From contig OZ005648.1 in the NCBI GenBank assembly GCA_963930645.1, positions 267,851,830-267,915,829 of the forward strand: a stretch of 64,000 nt of DNA. Direction: 5' to 3'. Below, in pieces: positions 48,180 to 57,678 of the stretch. Below the pieces are notes generated by a model. It was not told the origin of the DNA. It ran no database searches and saw only the letters and a list, made by a program, of their open reading frames with translations. The position numbers and the translations under genes are program-made. Position 1 is the stretch's first letter; each line of letters begins with the position of its first letter. This DNA is from Salticus scenicus. Lineage: Eukaryota > Arthropoda > Arachnida > Araneae > Salticidae.

Positions 48180-49183
48180 TTACTTTCTTCTATCTTCAAT
48201 AGAAGAAAGTATTGGATTCGTAAAAATTTTCGATTTCGGGTTTTTGATGGATTTACACGTTTTGAGAGCTGTAGAACACGATTTTACCATTTTTACAAAA
48301 TGTCTGTCTGTCTGTGTGTGTGTGTGTGTGTGTGTGACAAAATTTTGTGGCAACTGTATCCCTGGAACTACTGCACAGAATTTCATACAAATTGGTATGT
48401 AGTTGCACCTTGACATAAATTAGTGCCTATCAACTTTTGGTAAAAATCGTCTTAAAGGTTGCGTTGCCATCCCGCTTTTTCTAAATTTTTAACAGGGTGA
48501 TATAGGGCAAAAATTTTCAAGATCAGTATCTTTCGAAAGGTCTCGTCAGTACCTTTAAAACGAATGGTTGAACTATAAATCTGTGATAATTTAAAACAAA
48601 GTTATCGATTTTTTTTACTTTTTACGAAAAAAAACTTTTTTTTCGTAAAAAATCTTTTTTTTTTCTTTTTTTTTCCCTCTCCCCTTAATTTTATCAAACT
48701 CCCACAGTTTCCGTGTTCTGACAAACTTAAACTAATTTTTGCTTTTTTCCCCTAATTTTGTCAAAGTCCTACGGTTTCCGTGTCTTGACAAACTTTAACA
48801 TATTTTTGCATTTTTCCCCTAATTTTGTCAAAGTCCCACGGTTTCCGTGTTTTGACAAACTTTAACAAATTATCACATTTTACCCAAAATTTTGTCAAAG
48901 TCCCACTTTTTTTTTTTTTTCTCTCCCCTTAATTCTATCAAACTCCCACGGTTTCTGTGTTCTGACAAACTTAAACAAATTTTTGCATTTTCCCCCCAAT
49001 TTTGTCAAAGTCCCACGGTTTCCGTGTTTTGACAAACTTAGAATAATTTTCACATTTTACCCAAAATTTTGTCAAAGTCCCACTTTTTTTTTTTTTTTTT
49101 TTTTTTTTAATTATTGTTACTGAGTGAATTTGTATAGGAAAATATAGAAGAAAGTCTCGTGGTGGCCACAACATACTAGTTTA
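48180..49183 (+). mobile_element. HINE-like element, family N, copy 2 (both ends present)
   Basis: Starts TACTTTCTTCTATCTTCAAT followed by AGAAGAAAGTATTGGATTCG, then TTTTTGATGGATTTACACGT and a TCTG/TG microsatellite (48301-48336). It holds one N unit (GGAACTACTGCACAGAATTT, TTAGTGCCTATCAACTTTTG). Then comes an internal array (48640-49090) of six or so ~80-110 bp repeats with AATTTTGTCAAAGTCCCACG and TTTCCGTGTTTTGACAAACT. It ends with ATAGAAGAAAGT (reverse complement of the start), hairpin GTGGTGGCCAC, AACATA and CTAG next to T. No protein encoded. Confidence 0.7.
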
Positions 49184-50069
49184 ATTTGTTAATTTCTTTC
49201 AATTTTTCATTTTTCATTTAATTTGCTTTTTTGTGCATATTGGACAAAGAAATAAATATAATAATAAAAAGATTAAGATATTTTTGCCTTGTTAAAATAA
49301 GCACTGACAGCAACCTCAAAACGTATTCAACTAGTTATATGTCGTTAAATTGAAGACTTAGGATTTAAAAAAAAAAAAAAAAAAAAATCTTTTTGACTTT
49401 TTAAACATGTTGTAAAAAAGGTGTCATTATTTAAAAAATGTTATGTGAACTTACATTAAATGATATAAACTGGTATGAAAGTCAAACAATTGAGAGATAA
49501 TAAATTTTAAAATATGTTGTATTTTAAATACATAAAAGTAGACCTAACTGCTTTAGGTGGCAGGGGTCCCCACCGAAAGCAGCTATGGCTGACATCTGAA
49601 GCAGTTAGGTCAATTTTTTAGTATTTTAGTAAGTAATAGATCTGATAATTTATTTTAAATTAGATAAGATTAAATCAAGGTGTTTTGTTTACAAAGTCAT
49701 TGCGAGATTACAAAACAGTGTGAGAGAAAGTTGATTTTTACTGAATCTCTCAAACTTTTCTTGAAATTATGTTCCTAATTTGTATGAAAAAATTCCTATA
49801 TTTTTCTATTTGATTGACCCCTGAATATGTAAAAAACAATGAAAGCAAAAAGTGACCAAACAAGGAATCAAACCAGAATCATTAGAATAAAGCACACAAA
49901 TGGTCTGTCAACAGATTTACATGAAGGCCCTCCCCTTTTTAATTTATTTCGTAACTTGTTAGTATTTGCTGCCTTTTCACAACTTTTTTTTTTTCTTATT
50001 TTTTTATTGAATATTTTTCTTTAACATGTAATTACAATTAAGTAAGAAATAAAATTAATCTTAAAAAAA
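49184..50069. other. Sos intron between two HINE-like elements
   Basis: AT-rich. Near 49545-49615 there is an inverted pair GACCTAACTGCTT ... AAGCAGTTAGGTC (about 49543-49555 and 49597-49609) with a GC-rich loop, perhaps a small MITE. No gene. Confidence 0.5.
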
Positions 50070-51023
50070 TCTGGAGTGAATCCACTCGACTTTCCGAACA
50101 TTTGGTAATTAATGATTGTATAAATAAATTAAAGTAAGACTAGTCAAATAAATAAAAGTGAAAATTATAATAGGGTGTTTGAGTATTTTCCCCCATTGTT
50201 TAATTTTGCATATTGCACTTCAAATTATTTGAGCCCATAAATCATAATGATAAAGAATTTTTTGTTGTGTCCCTGTAAGAATCTATAAGGACTATATTCA
50301 CCAAAATCTATATGATTTGTGCGACTTTTACATATAATATGTGTATAAATTTTCAGTTCAATAAAGTAAGGCATTCAGACGCTATCACACTTTTCTATCG
50401 AATATTTCTTTGTGTCCCTGTAAAAAATACAAGAACTAGATTCAGGAAAATTTGTACAGTGCGTGCCACTGTGATCTATATGTGTATAAATTTTCAACTC
50501 AATTGAATATGGAGCTTAGGTGCTGTCACACTTTAAAAAATTCATGCCCTAAGACCATAATGATAAAGAATGTTTCTTTGTGCCCTGTAAAAGTTCTATA
50601 AGTGCTAGATTCACCAAAATGTATACAGTTCATGCGGCGATAACTTATAACATGTGTATCAGTCAATTTCAGCTTAGACAAATAAGGCGTTTAGATGCTA
50701 TCACAGTTTAAAAAAGTTGAGCCCATAATCAATAATGATGAATTTTTCTTTGTATCCCTGTAAAAAAACTATGAGTCCTAGATTCACCAAAATTAATAGA
50801 ATTCGTGCTATGGTGACCTATAATATATCTACCAACTTTCAGCTCATTCGAACAAAACATTTAGGCGCTATCGCACTCACACACATACATAAATACAGCA
50901 TCGTAAAAATAGCAGAAATGAACTCAGATGATCCCAAAACTTATAGAAACACCAAAATCTCAAAGTCAGATTTTTGATATGATTACAATACTTTCCTTAC
51001 ATAATATGTATGTTTGGAAAGTA
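50070..51023 (-). mobile_element. HINE-like non-autonomous element, family M, copy 2
   Basis: On the minus strand it starts TACTTTCCAAACATACATAT and continues GTAAGGAAAGTATTGTAATC. About four tandem ~150-175 bp units follow (each with CCCTGTAA, TTCACCAAAAT in plus orientation, at about 50271, 50413, 50588 and 50755). The end is TGTTCGGAAAGT, hairpin GAGTGGATTCACTC, CAGAT and a T run. It has two more internal units than copy 1, so unit number varies. Non-coding. Confidence 0.7.
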
Positions 51024-51059
51024 AAAAGTGTTTGAAAAAAAGGCAGGTACTAACAATGC

Positions 51060-51340
51060 TATATCATTAATTAGAAAGATTGGCTGATATGTTCCTGGAT
51101 ATGTGGGATTGTCACTTGTTTTGAAATGGCTTGTTGAGTCCCTCCTGAGGATCTTGCCAATTCTTCTTATGTTTGACATAAGTGTTTACAGTGTAATGCC
51201 TCCGATTTCTGCATCTTTGAAAACCTTCTGTATTCAACTGCCACACCAAGCTTCGATGCCAAAATCACTGTTCTTGAGGTGTTGAAACCATTCATGACAA
51301 ATCTTTCACTTTTGAGAGCATTCAATGAGCCTTAATCGCA
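51060..51340 (-). pseudogene. Mariner-like transposase remnant (N-terminal HTH part)
   Basis: Minus-strand translation includes EELARSSGGTQQAISKQ preceded by CQT and a stop. This closely resembles the second helix-turn-helix of mariner transposases (pattern QTQEELAxxLGVTQQAIS). Upstream residues (RRFSKMQKSEAL) fit the same region. Several stops; dead. Confidence 0.65.
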
Positions 51341-51589
51341 GATTTCTTCATGTTAAAATAGAGAAAACTTCCCACAAATGCTGAGAATTTGGCTCATAAA
51401 CTGAAATTTTCAATCAAGAATAACTTACGATATGGACACAAAATGGCTAATGTTTTGATAGAGAATGTTGATAAATGCCCAAGCTTATTGTATGTTGTCT
51501 GCATCTGTTTATTTCCGCCGTTACTGATTGCTACAGCTTTTCTTTTTGTTATAGCTAAAATAAATTTATCTGCTTAAAAATAATCGCCA

Positions 51590-51800
51590 GGGGAGAGTCT
51601 ATACAACTTTTCCATTTCTTCAAGTCATTGAAACACTGTTTATAGAGGTTGGAACTAACTGTTCTCAAAATATGCATTACATTTCATTTTATATCCAAGA
51701 TATTTTCAAATCTCTGTCCTTTCACAGCCACGATAAGCTTCAAAAAAAGGAAAAAATCCACTGATGATAAGTCTGGAGAATATGGTTATAGATTCATACT
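51590..51800 (-). pseudogene. Mariner-like transposase remnant (C-terminal part)
   Basis: Minus-strand frame reads YSPDLSSVDFFLFLKL with the last catalytic Asp, then VKGQRFENI and CFNDLKKWKSCIDS, the usual mariner C-terminus. It lies upstream (element sense) of the N-terminal remnant, so the two pieces come from different or rearranged copies. Confidence 0.7.
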
Positions 51801-53331
51801 TGCCAACTTTTCCAGTTTTCCCGGAAGACTTCCGGTTTTTTAACCTATCTTCCGGTTTTCCGGACAGATGATGAAAAATCTTTATCCATTTGCAACATAA
51901 ATGATAACTTTCATTTTAAATTTGCTTCATTAGATTCTAGAAGTAGAGTTGAAAGAATTTAATATTTCTTACTCTGTAATTATTTTTGTAACCCCCCCCC
52001 CTTCCCCATCTCTGGATAGTGATCAATTCTAGAAACAATAAAGCAATAGAAGTGCTTAATATTTCTGACGTATGTAACTATTTTTAGACCTTATTGCTGA
52101 ATTTAGTAAATCTGTTTATTTTTCCTCAATGAAATTAAATATTTGTATGTCATATTTATACCAAATGTGTAAATATGAGAAAAGGGAAGAAGAGATTTTT
52201 CAGGTAGGAAAATTTTTCACAAAACAATTTAAGAAAATCAATACTCAGTTGGTTTTATGCACTTTTGAAACTGATAATCAGCTACTGCTACTTTCTTTAT
52301 ATGTATGATTAATGTACATACACAAAAGTCATATTCTAATTTTTAAAAAATTTGTTTTTCCGTTGGCATGGAATTTTAACGAGGTTTTATGTGGGTATAA
52401 AAGTTATTGCAGTTGCATTGAATTTTTTTTTTTGTTGTTTATTGTTAATGAAAAAATCCTAAAAATGTTTAAGGTAGTTAAAAACTATATATAAATGTTT
52501 ATGTCATTAATTTATTGAAAGTGACTTTCTCAGTGTTCAACTAACTAATCAAGCAACCAATCATGTTAGAGAAAAATTTTCAGCTAATTTCTAATTTTAG
52601 CAATCACATGTCTAATTTGGTGAGGGGGAAGGGAAAGCTTGAAACAGCTAATGGAAACTAAAAAATTTTAATAGAAAATATTTGATAGCTGCTTAGTGAC
52701 TGCATTTCTTTCTACGCTATTAGGTATCAATTCTCTTTCTTATTTTATTTACTTTTTTATTATATACTTTAACTTGGCTAAATTTTTTAGTCTGTTGTTA
52801 AATAAATTTCTTACAGGTTCTGTTTTGTAGTTATTTATATGTTGAAGAGGTATAATTTCATTTGTAACTTTTATGTATTTAGTATATTCAATCTATAGTA
52901 TTTTTATAGATTATAGGTTGATTATACTTATTTTTATTAGTATAATCAATCTATAATATTTTTATAGATTGCTTCAAAATTTTAAAAGTGTTAAACTGTA
53001 TTGTTTACATATCGAAGAAATTTTTTTTTTTGAAATAGCTCTTCCTCATGGCAATTATTATATAGTTTAAAGATCGTTTTTTCGTAACTATCGCTAGCAA
53101 CAATTTTTTTTATTAAACATTTCTTAAGTTTTAATATCTCTTGTTATGTTTCAATAAACATTGTTATTGTTACCAAACTCTGTTTTATTTAAAAGCTGCA
53201 CACTACATTTTTACATAAAGAAGAGCTAAATGAAGTTTCTACTGTGTTTTACATTTCTTCTAATATTCTTTATAAAAATGTTTAGGCAACTAGTTTAGTC
53301 TACATAACATTACTTCACCACCTTTAAAAAC
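51801..53331. other. Sos intron, no recognisable feature
   Basis: Includes a short local duplication near 51813-51862 (CTTCCGGTTTT twice) and one near 52885-52975 (TATAATCTATAGTATTTTTA-like words repeated). Otherwise plain AT-rich sequence. Confidence 0.5.
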
Positions 53332-54560
53332 TCAGTGCCACTGACGATCGAGTAGTGCCCCATCGTTGCCTTTACAATTGTTATGATGAGATAAAATTTC
53401 TACAGACTCACTGATCGCAGCGTAATTGTGTTTTTGATAATTTGCTATTTTTCTTACATGTTCAAATTTAATATTTATATTTTCATCTCTATTTACTTGC
53501 GTTAAAGCTGTAGTTATTTTTCCTGTTGCGATGTGATGACTATGCTCTTTTAACCCCATTTTAATTTTTCTTTTTGTTTTGCCGTTACAACACATTTCTT
53601 TACCGTGACTGTCATTATCATGTGGGATTTTATAAATACATTTGCTGTTTCTAATGGGTTAATGGGGTCTTTATCACTTCTAATCAGTTGAAAAATGTTC
53701 GGATTTGGTTTGATGGAGATATTTATATTATGTTTTGCTGCAACTTTTTTAATTTTGTTGGAGGCTCTGCGATCATAATGAATTGAGGTGGTAAAATGAA
53801 TTGATGTTTTTTGAAAATTGTTAATTAAATTTAAATTTCTTAAACGTTTTCTATATAATTTATCGAAATAACCAGTTTTTTTGGCAAACTTTTTAATATT
53901 ATTTAGTTCATTTTTAAGGTTTTTAGGATCTTTACAAATTATAATAGCACAATTTAATATAAGCTTGGATTGCGTTTAACATGTACTTAAAGGGGTTTTA
54001 CTGTTTTTATGAATTATTTCGTTACTACTATTAGGTTTTCTATAAACTTGGGTTGTTACTTTATTATTATGACGCGTGATTGCAACATCCAGAAAATATA
54101 ATTGATTATTATTTTCTTCTTCTTTGGTGATTTTAATGTTTGGATCAATGCAATTTAAGGTATTTAAAATTTCATTAGGATCTATTTTTTCATCAATTAT
54201 AGCAAAAACGTAAAACATCATCTACATAACGAAACAAAAGAAAATTCTGCTTTTAAGTTTTTCACCTATAATATTCTCAATTTTGTGTAATTTAAATTCG
54301 GCTAAGAATCCAAACCCACCGGGACTCCTTTAATTTGTGTATAAAATTTTTTATTAAAGTTGAAATAATTTTCATTTAACAGGAAATTGGTGGCAGTGTT
54401 AAGAGTGTGAGCTATTTGCGGATTCTTATAATATTCGTTTATTTCTTGATTTATTAAGTTAGCTATTTCTTTTATACCAATTGAAGGATAAAGGTTCACC
54501 ACATCAAAACTTACAAAATGGTAATTTTCTTTAATATTAATATCATAAATTTTATGGATA
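53332..54560 (-). pseudogene. Penelope-like retroelement relic (RT + GIY-YIG)
   Basis: Three minus-strand frames together cover a PLE. RT start FDVVNLYPSIG and the RT segment FYTQIKGVPVG are at 54302-54530. RT palm/thumb with FAIIDEKIDPNEIL, FLDVAITRHNN and YRKPNSSNEI is at 53976-54221. The GIY-YIG nuclease C-terminal part with KTKRKIKMGLKEH and ANYQKHNYAA is at 53332-53640. Frameshifts at about 54300 and 53970 and stop codons inactivate it. The YxDD box is decayed (reads YVFAII without the Asp pair). It is a different PLE lineage copy from 1-1095 but shares its layout. Confidence 0.85.
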
Positions 54561-54886
54561 AGTCTTCAGTTGAATTTAAGCTATGGGGTGGGGGCAAGCA
54601 ACATTTTGTAAATATCAGCCATATATCTTTCTATATTTACATTATTACTATTACTATATTGCTATATAATTTTTATATTTCTTAAACATGAAGCTACTTT
54701 TGTCTAAATTTGTTTGTTAAAGTGGCTAATTTCATCTTTGACAAAGTATAACTTTAAAAAAAAAGAAAAAAGAAAAATCCCTTTATGCTACAGCTGATCT
54801 TAAAAAAGAAATAAATTGTTGCAAAATTTTTATTTGAGGGGAGTTTAAGCTTGAATTTTCTGCTTCAGATATCCGTATCTGGAGTG
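54561..54886. other. Intergenic-like intron stretch
   Basis: AT-rich; CAGATATCCGTATCTGGAG near 54866-54884 is a short imperfect palindrome beside the hAT MITE. Nothing else recognised. Confidence 0.5.
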
Positions 54887-54894
54887 CTGATATC

Positions 54895-55179
54895 CAGGGC
54901 CTGATTAAGGGGGAAGCTCGCTCTAGACACATTATTTATACTTACACCGTTATTTTTTAACAAATACTTTCCTCCTATAATAAACAGAAAATTTTCATTA
55001 AAAATTATTTTAAAAGAATTCTGGTGTCTAATAACGGTGAGTAAATTGGATTGTTTTACACCGTTCATTTTTTATAAAAAATATTTCCTCGTCAAAGCAT
55101 GGAATTTCTAAAACATGAAGTAAAAAATAATTGTAAAAATATTCCGGTATGAGCGAGCTTCCCCCTTAATCAGGCCCTG
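54895..55179. mobile_element. hAT-type MITE, 285 bp
   Basis: Perfect 29 bp terminal inverted repeats start CAGGGCCTGATTAAGGGGGA and end with the reverse complement. An 8 bp target duplication CTGATATC flanks it (54887-54894 and 55180-55187). The TIR start CAGGG and 8 bp TSD point to hAT. The interior is AT-rich and non-coding with related sub-blocks near both ends (AAATACTTTCCTCCTATAAT; AAATATTTCCTCGTC). Fresh-looking ends suggest recent movement. Confidence 0.95.
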
Positions 55180-55269
55180 CTGATATCCTGTACTCCGTCA
55201 GATATTTAAAACTCAGCTAAATACCGGATAGTTACCGGATATCCGTTTGATCCCTAGTCCTTACATCGA

Positions 55270-55700
55270 CTATTTTTATGTAGGATGGTTCACTCCCACG
55301 TACCCATGAGTACATGAAGGCATTATTGTTCCAACACTTCACAAACATCTTATTAGTCGCTTCTTTCATAATTCATGACCACCATGTTCACCGGATCTAA
55401 ATCTGTGCGATTTCTGGTTATGGAGTCACTTAACCCTTTCAGGGGCAAGCGAATTTTTTTCATTTAAAATCAACAGACACCAGAAATCACCAACAATATT
55501 AAAAGACAATAAATAAATTAAGTTATTCATCTATGTTATAAAAGAAAAATTTTATTTAAAAAAAAAAAAAATCAGGGACAGTTTTTGCAATTTTGAATTA
55601 AAATGTGTGGTTGCATTATGCAACCACCGCCCCTGAAAGGGTTAAAAAATGTGTTGTACATAGCTGCCAAGTTTTACGCCCCAGGCATAAAATTTACACT
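55270..55700 (+). pseudogene. Mariner-related DDE transposase remnant split by a MITE
   Basis: Plus-strand frames show FMQDGSLP (from the catalytic-Asp box QDGAPPH-type) and then PPCSPDLNLCDFWLWSHL with the last catalytic Asp. The following residues KNVLYIA continue only after the TTAA-flanked MITE at 55434-55641 is skipped. Stops and frameshifts make it a relic. The family pattern WPPRSPDLNPCDFWLWGYLK is common in arthropod transposases. Confidence 0.75.
55434..55641. mobile_element. piggyBac-type MITE, 208 bp
   Basis: Ends CCCTTTCAGGGGC and GCCCCTGAAAGGG are perfect inverted repeats, flanked by TTAA on each side (55430-55433 and 55642-55645), the piggyBac target. The interior is non-coding with an A-run. 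Skipping it restores a continuous transposase reading frame across the site, confirming the boundaries. Confidence 0.93.
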
Positions 55701-55766
55701 TTTTTGAAATTTTTTATGCTTTTATGCCTAGATCGCTATTTTTACTCTTTTCCTACTATTTCAACA

Positions 55767-55797
<31 letters not shown>

Positions 55798-56590
55798 TAT
55801 TCGTTAAATTTAATAAAAAAAAGTTAAAAATATATATATATCTAAAAAGTACGATTTTTGCTGTGAATGTTTAGTAAACAAAGATCGCAATATATTTGAT
55901 CGATTGATTGATTCTGAGTTGATGCTTCTACAACTGTTGTTGGTCCCTGTTGGTTGAAGCACATTCCGTTTCAACAACATCACTTCAGAGCCGTGTCATG
56001 TTTTTCCTCCTCACCAGACATGCTCAGTTCACCTCAACTCTTGCTCATCTCGCAGAAACGGAAGCACGGGAAACGTGGGGGATGATGTTGATGTTTGTTT
56101 TGTTATTGTGTTTGCGCTTGTAATTGTTCACCATTCTGTGCGCTTTCGAAAATTTTGATGATGGCTAAAAAGAAATCTTATTACAAATCTTATTTACAAA
56201 TTATTATTTTTATTTTTTTGTGTGTTGTTTTATTCCTTGGAATTTTTGTGGATTGGCAGGTATGTGTGTATCGTGGTGGTGTTGTGACATAGAGTGACTT
56301 AAAGAACTCCATAATGCTTCATGTACGAAGCATCACAACTGATCAGATATGATCTGCTGTTGAACACACTGTCCTTTAACTTGAAATTTTGCAGGTAAAT
56401 AAGGGTGATTACATAGAGCACCTTTCCCTACATCATCCGAGAGACGATTAAAAACTGCTCCTCTTGTGCAAATTTGTCCTAATCTGTTCTTGTTTCTGCA
56501 AACTGAACTGTTTTGTTTTTCTCAAGCAGCATACTGTTATTTTTTCCTTACCTTTACTTAATATGGTTCGATGACAGAGTGATCAGAAAC
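55701..56590. other. Unrecognised stretch
   Basis: Includes T25 (55768-55795) and a less AT-rich part (55910-56090). Open stretches are short and match nothing known. No function proposed. Confidence 0.4.
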
Positions 56591-56601
56591 TAGTCAATAA
56601 A

Positions 56602-56854
56602 TTAAAACCTGAATAAACTACTACGTTAGAAACGCCAAAGAAAAATATTGGAAATGCATACAGCTGTTTCGGTAGCCTAAAGCGTACCGTCTTCAGTGCA
56701 AAAAGGATTCCGAATCAGGAGAAGTGCTCATATATATAGGAGGAGTTTAGGCTACCAAAACAGCTGTATGCATTTCCAATATTTTTCTTTGGCGTTTCTA
56801 GTGTAGTAGTTTATTCAGGTTTTAATATTCCAACGCCAAGTCTCCTGTTATTAT
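56602..56854 (-). mobile_element. Short Penelope-derived insertion with inverted ends and hammerhead-like motif
   Basis: An 11 bp target duplication TAGTCAATAAA flanks the insertion (56591-56601 and 56855-56865). Inside, 56601-56681 and 56746-56826 are inverted copies (AAACCTGAATAAACTACTAC; GGAAATGCATACAGCTGTTT). The outward sequence (CAGCTGTTTCGGTAGCC, GTCTTCAGTGC) is like the pseudo-LTR ends of Penelope elements, which often insert with an inverted second copy and variable-length TSDs. No protein; 253 bp. Confidence 0.75.
56655..56700 (-). ncRNA. Hammerhead-ribozyme-like motif in Penelope pseudo-LTR
   Basis: Minus strand in order: TGCA (stem I, pairs with the TGCA at the other end), CTGAAGA (56690-56696, matches CUGANGA), one extra C, GGTA...TACC (stem II), GAAA (56667-56670), palindromic CAGCTG (stem III), TA cleavage dinucleotide, TGCA. 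The order of core boxes and the stem I pairing fit a hammerhead with a very short self-complementary stem III, as reported for Penelope elements. The extra base before stem II is atypical, so activity is uncertain. Confidence 0.55.
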
Positions 56855-56938
56855 TAGTCAATAAATGTTACTATTGTTTCTGTATTCCGTTTTTGTCGCT
56901 TATTGTGTTAAATTTAATGTTTTTCAATAATTAGAGTA

Positions 56939-57676
56939 CAGTAGAGTCTCTATAATTCGAGTCTCGATTGTTCGAGTTTCCCATAAATCCGAGTTAAATT
57001 CGACTCACCAAAAAAAAAAAAAAAAAAAAAAAAAAGACCAACACATGAAAAAATTACTTCTATCTTTTATTGTTATTTCACCGGTCTCATGCTATGAGAA
57101 GAAATCCTTCCACTCAAAGAAAACGCATTTTGTATTCTTTGCAGGTGCGCGTTTTGGAGGAGGGGGGAGGGAATCGTGCTATTTCAATTTGGAGAGAAAG
57201 TTGTGCAATCCGATTTCAGCCAATCACCTGTTTCCACTTCTCCAAATGTATCTTTCCATATTCTAAAAATAGTGCAGTTCGATTAGTTCGGTACTAGCTC
57301 GCGGAATTTAAGTCACTTTTGAAAGATTTTTTAATTCTGTTTACAGAAACGTAATTGTTTTTCCATAATGGATTCTACAAAAAGGAAAATGTGATGCTCA
57401 GAAGATGGCGTGATATTGCCGCACGTAAAAGGAACAATGTATTTAAACAGAAAACAATTGACAATTACTTTAAGATGTAATTAACTTATCTTCAGAAATT
57501 AATGTAATAGCATTATGTAAGTACATTTTTTTTTAATTGAAATATACACTTAAATTTAAAAATTGTGTTTACATATTATTTCTATTTTATTAATTTTGTC
57601 ATTTTTGATAATTCGAGTTTTCAATAATTCGAGCTACGTCCGGTCCCGTCCACCTCGAATTACCGAGACTCTACTG
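56939..57676 (+). mobile_element. pogo/Tigger-type MITE retaining both ends of the transposase gene
   Basis: TIRs begin CAGTAGAGTCTC and end GAGACTCTACTG, with TA target duplications (56937-56938, 57677-57678) and repeated ATAATTCGAG words next to both ends. Inside, ATG at 57368 opens MDSTKRK, as at the start of Tigger transposases. 57412-57480 encodes KQKTIDNYFKM and a stop, the PCNA-binding-like tail typical of pogo/Tigger proteins. The whole middle (DNA-binding and DDE parts) is deleted. So it is an internal-deletion derivative mobilised in trans. It sits inside the 3' end of a PLE. Confidence 0.9.
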
Positions 57677-57678
57677 TA

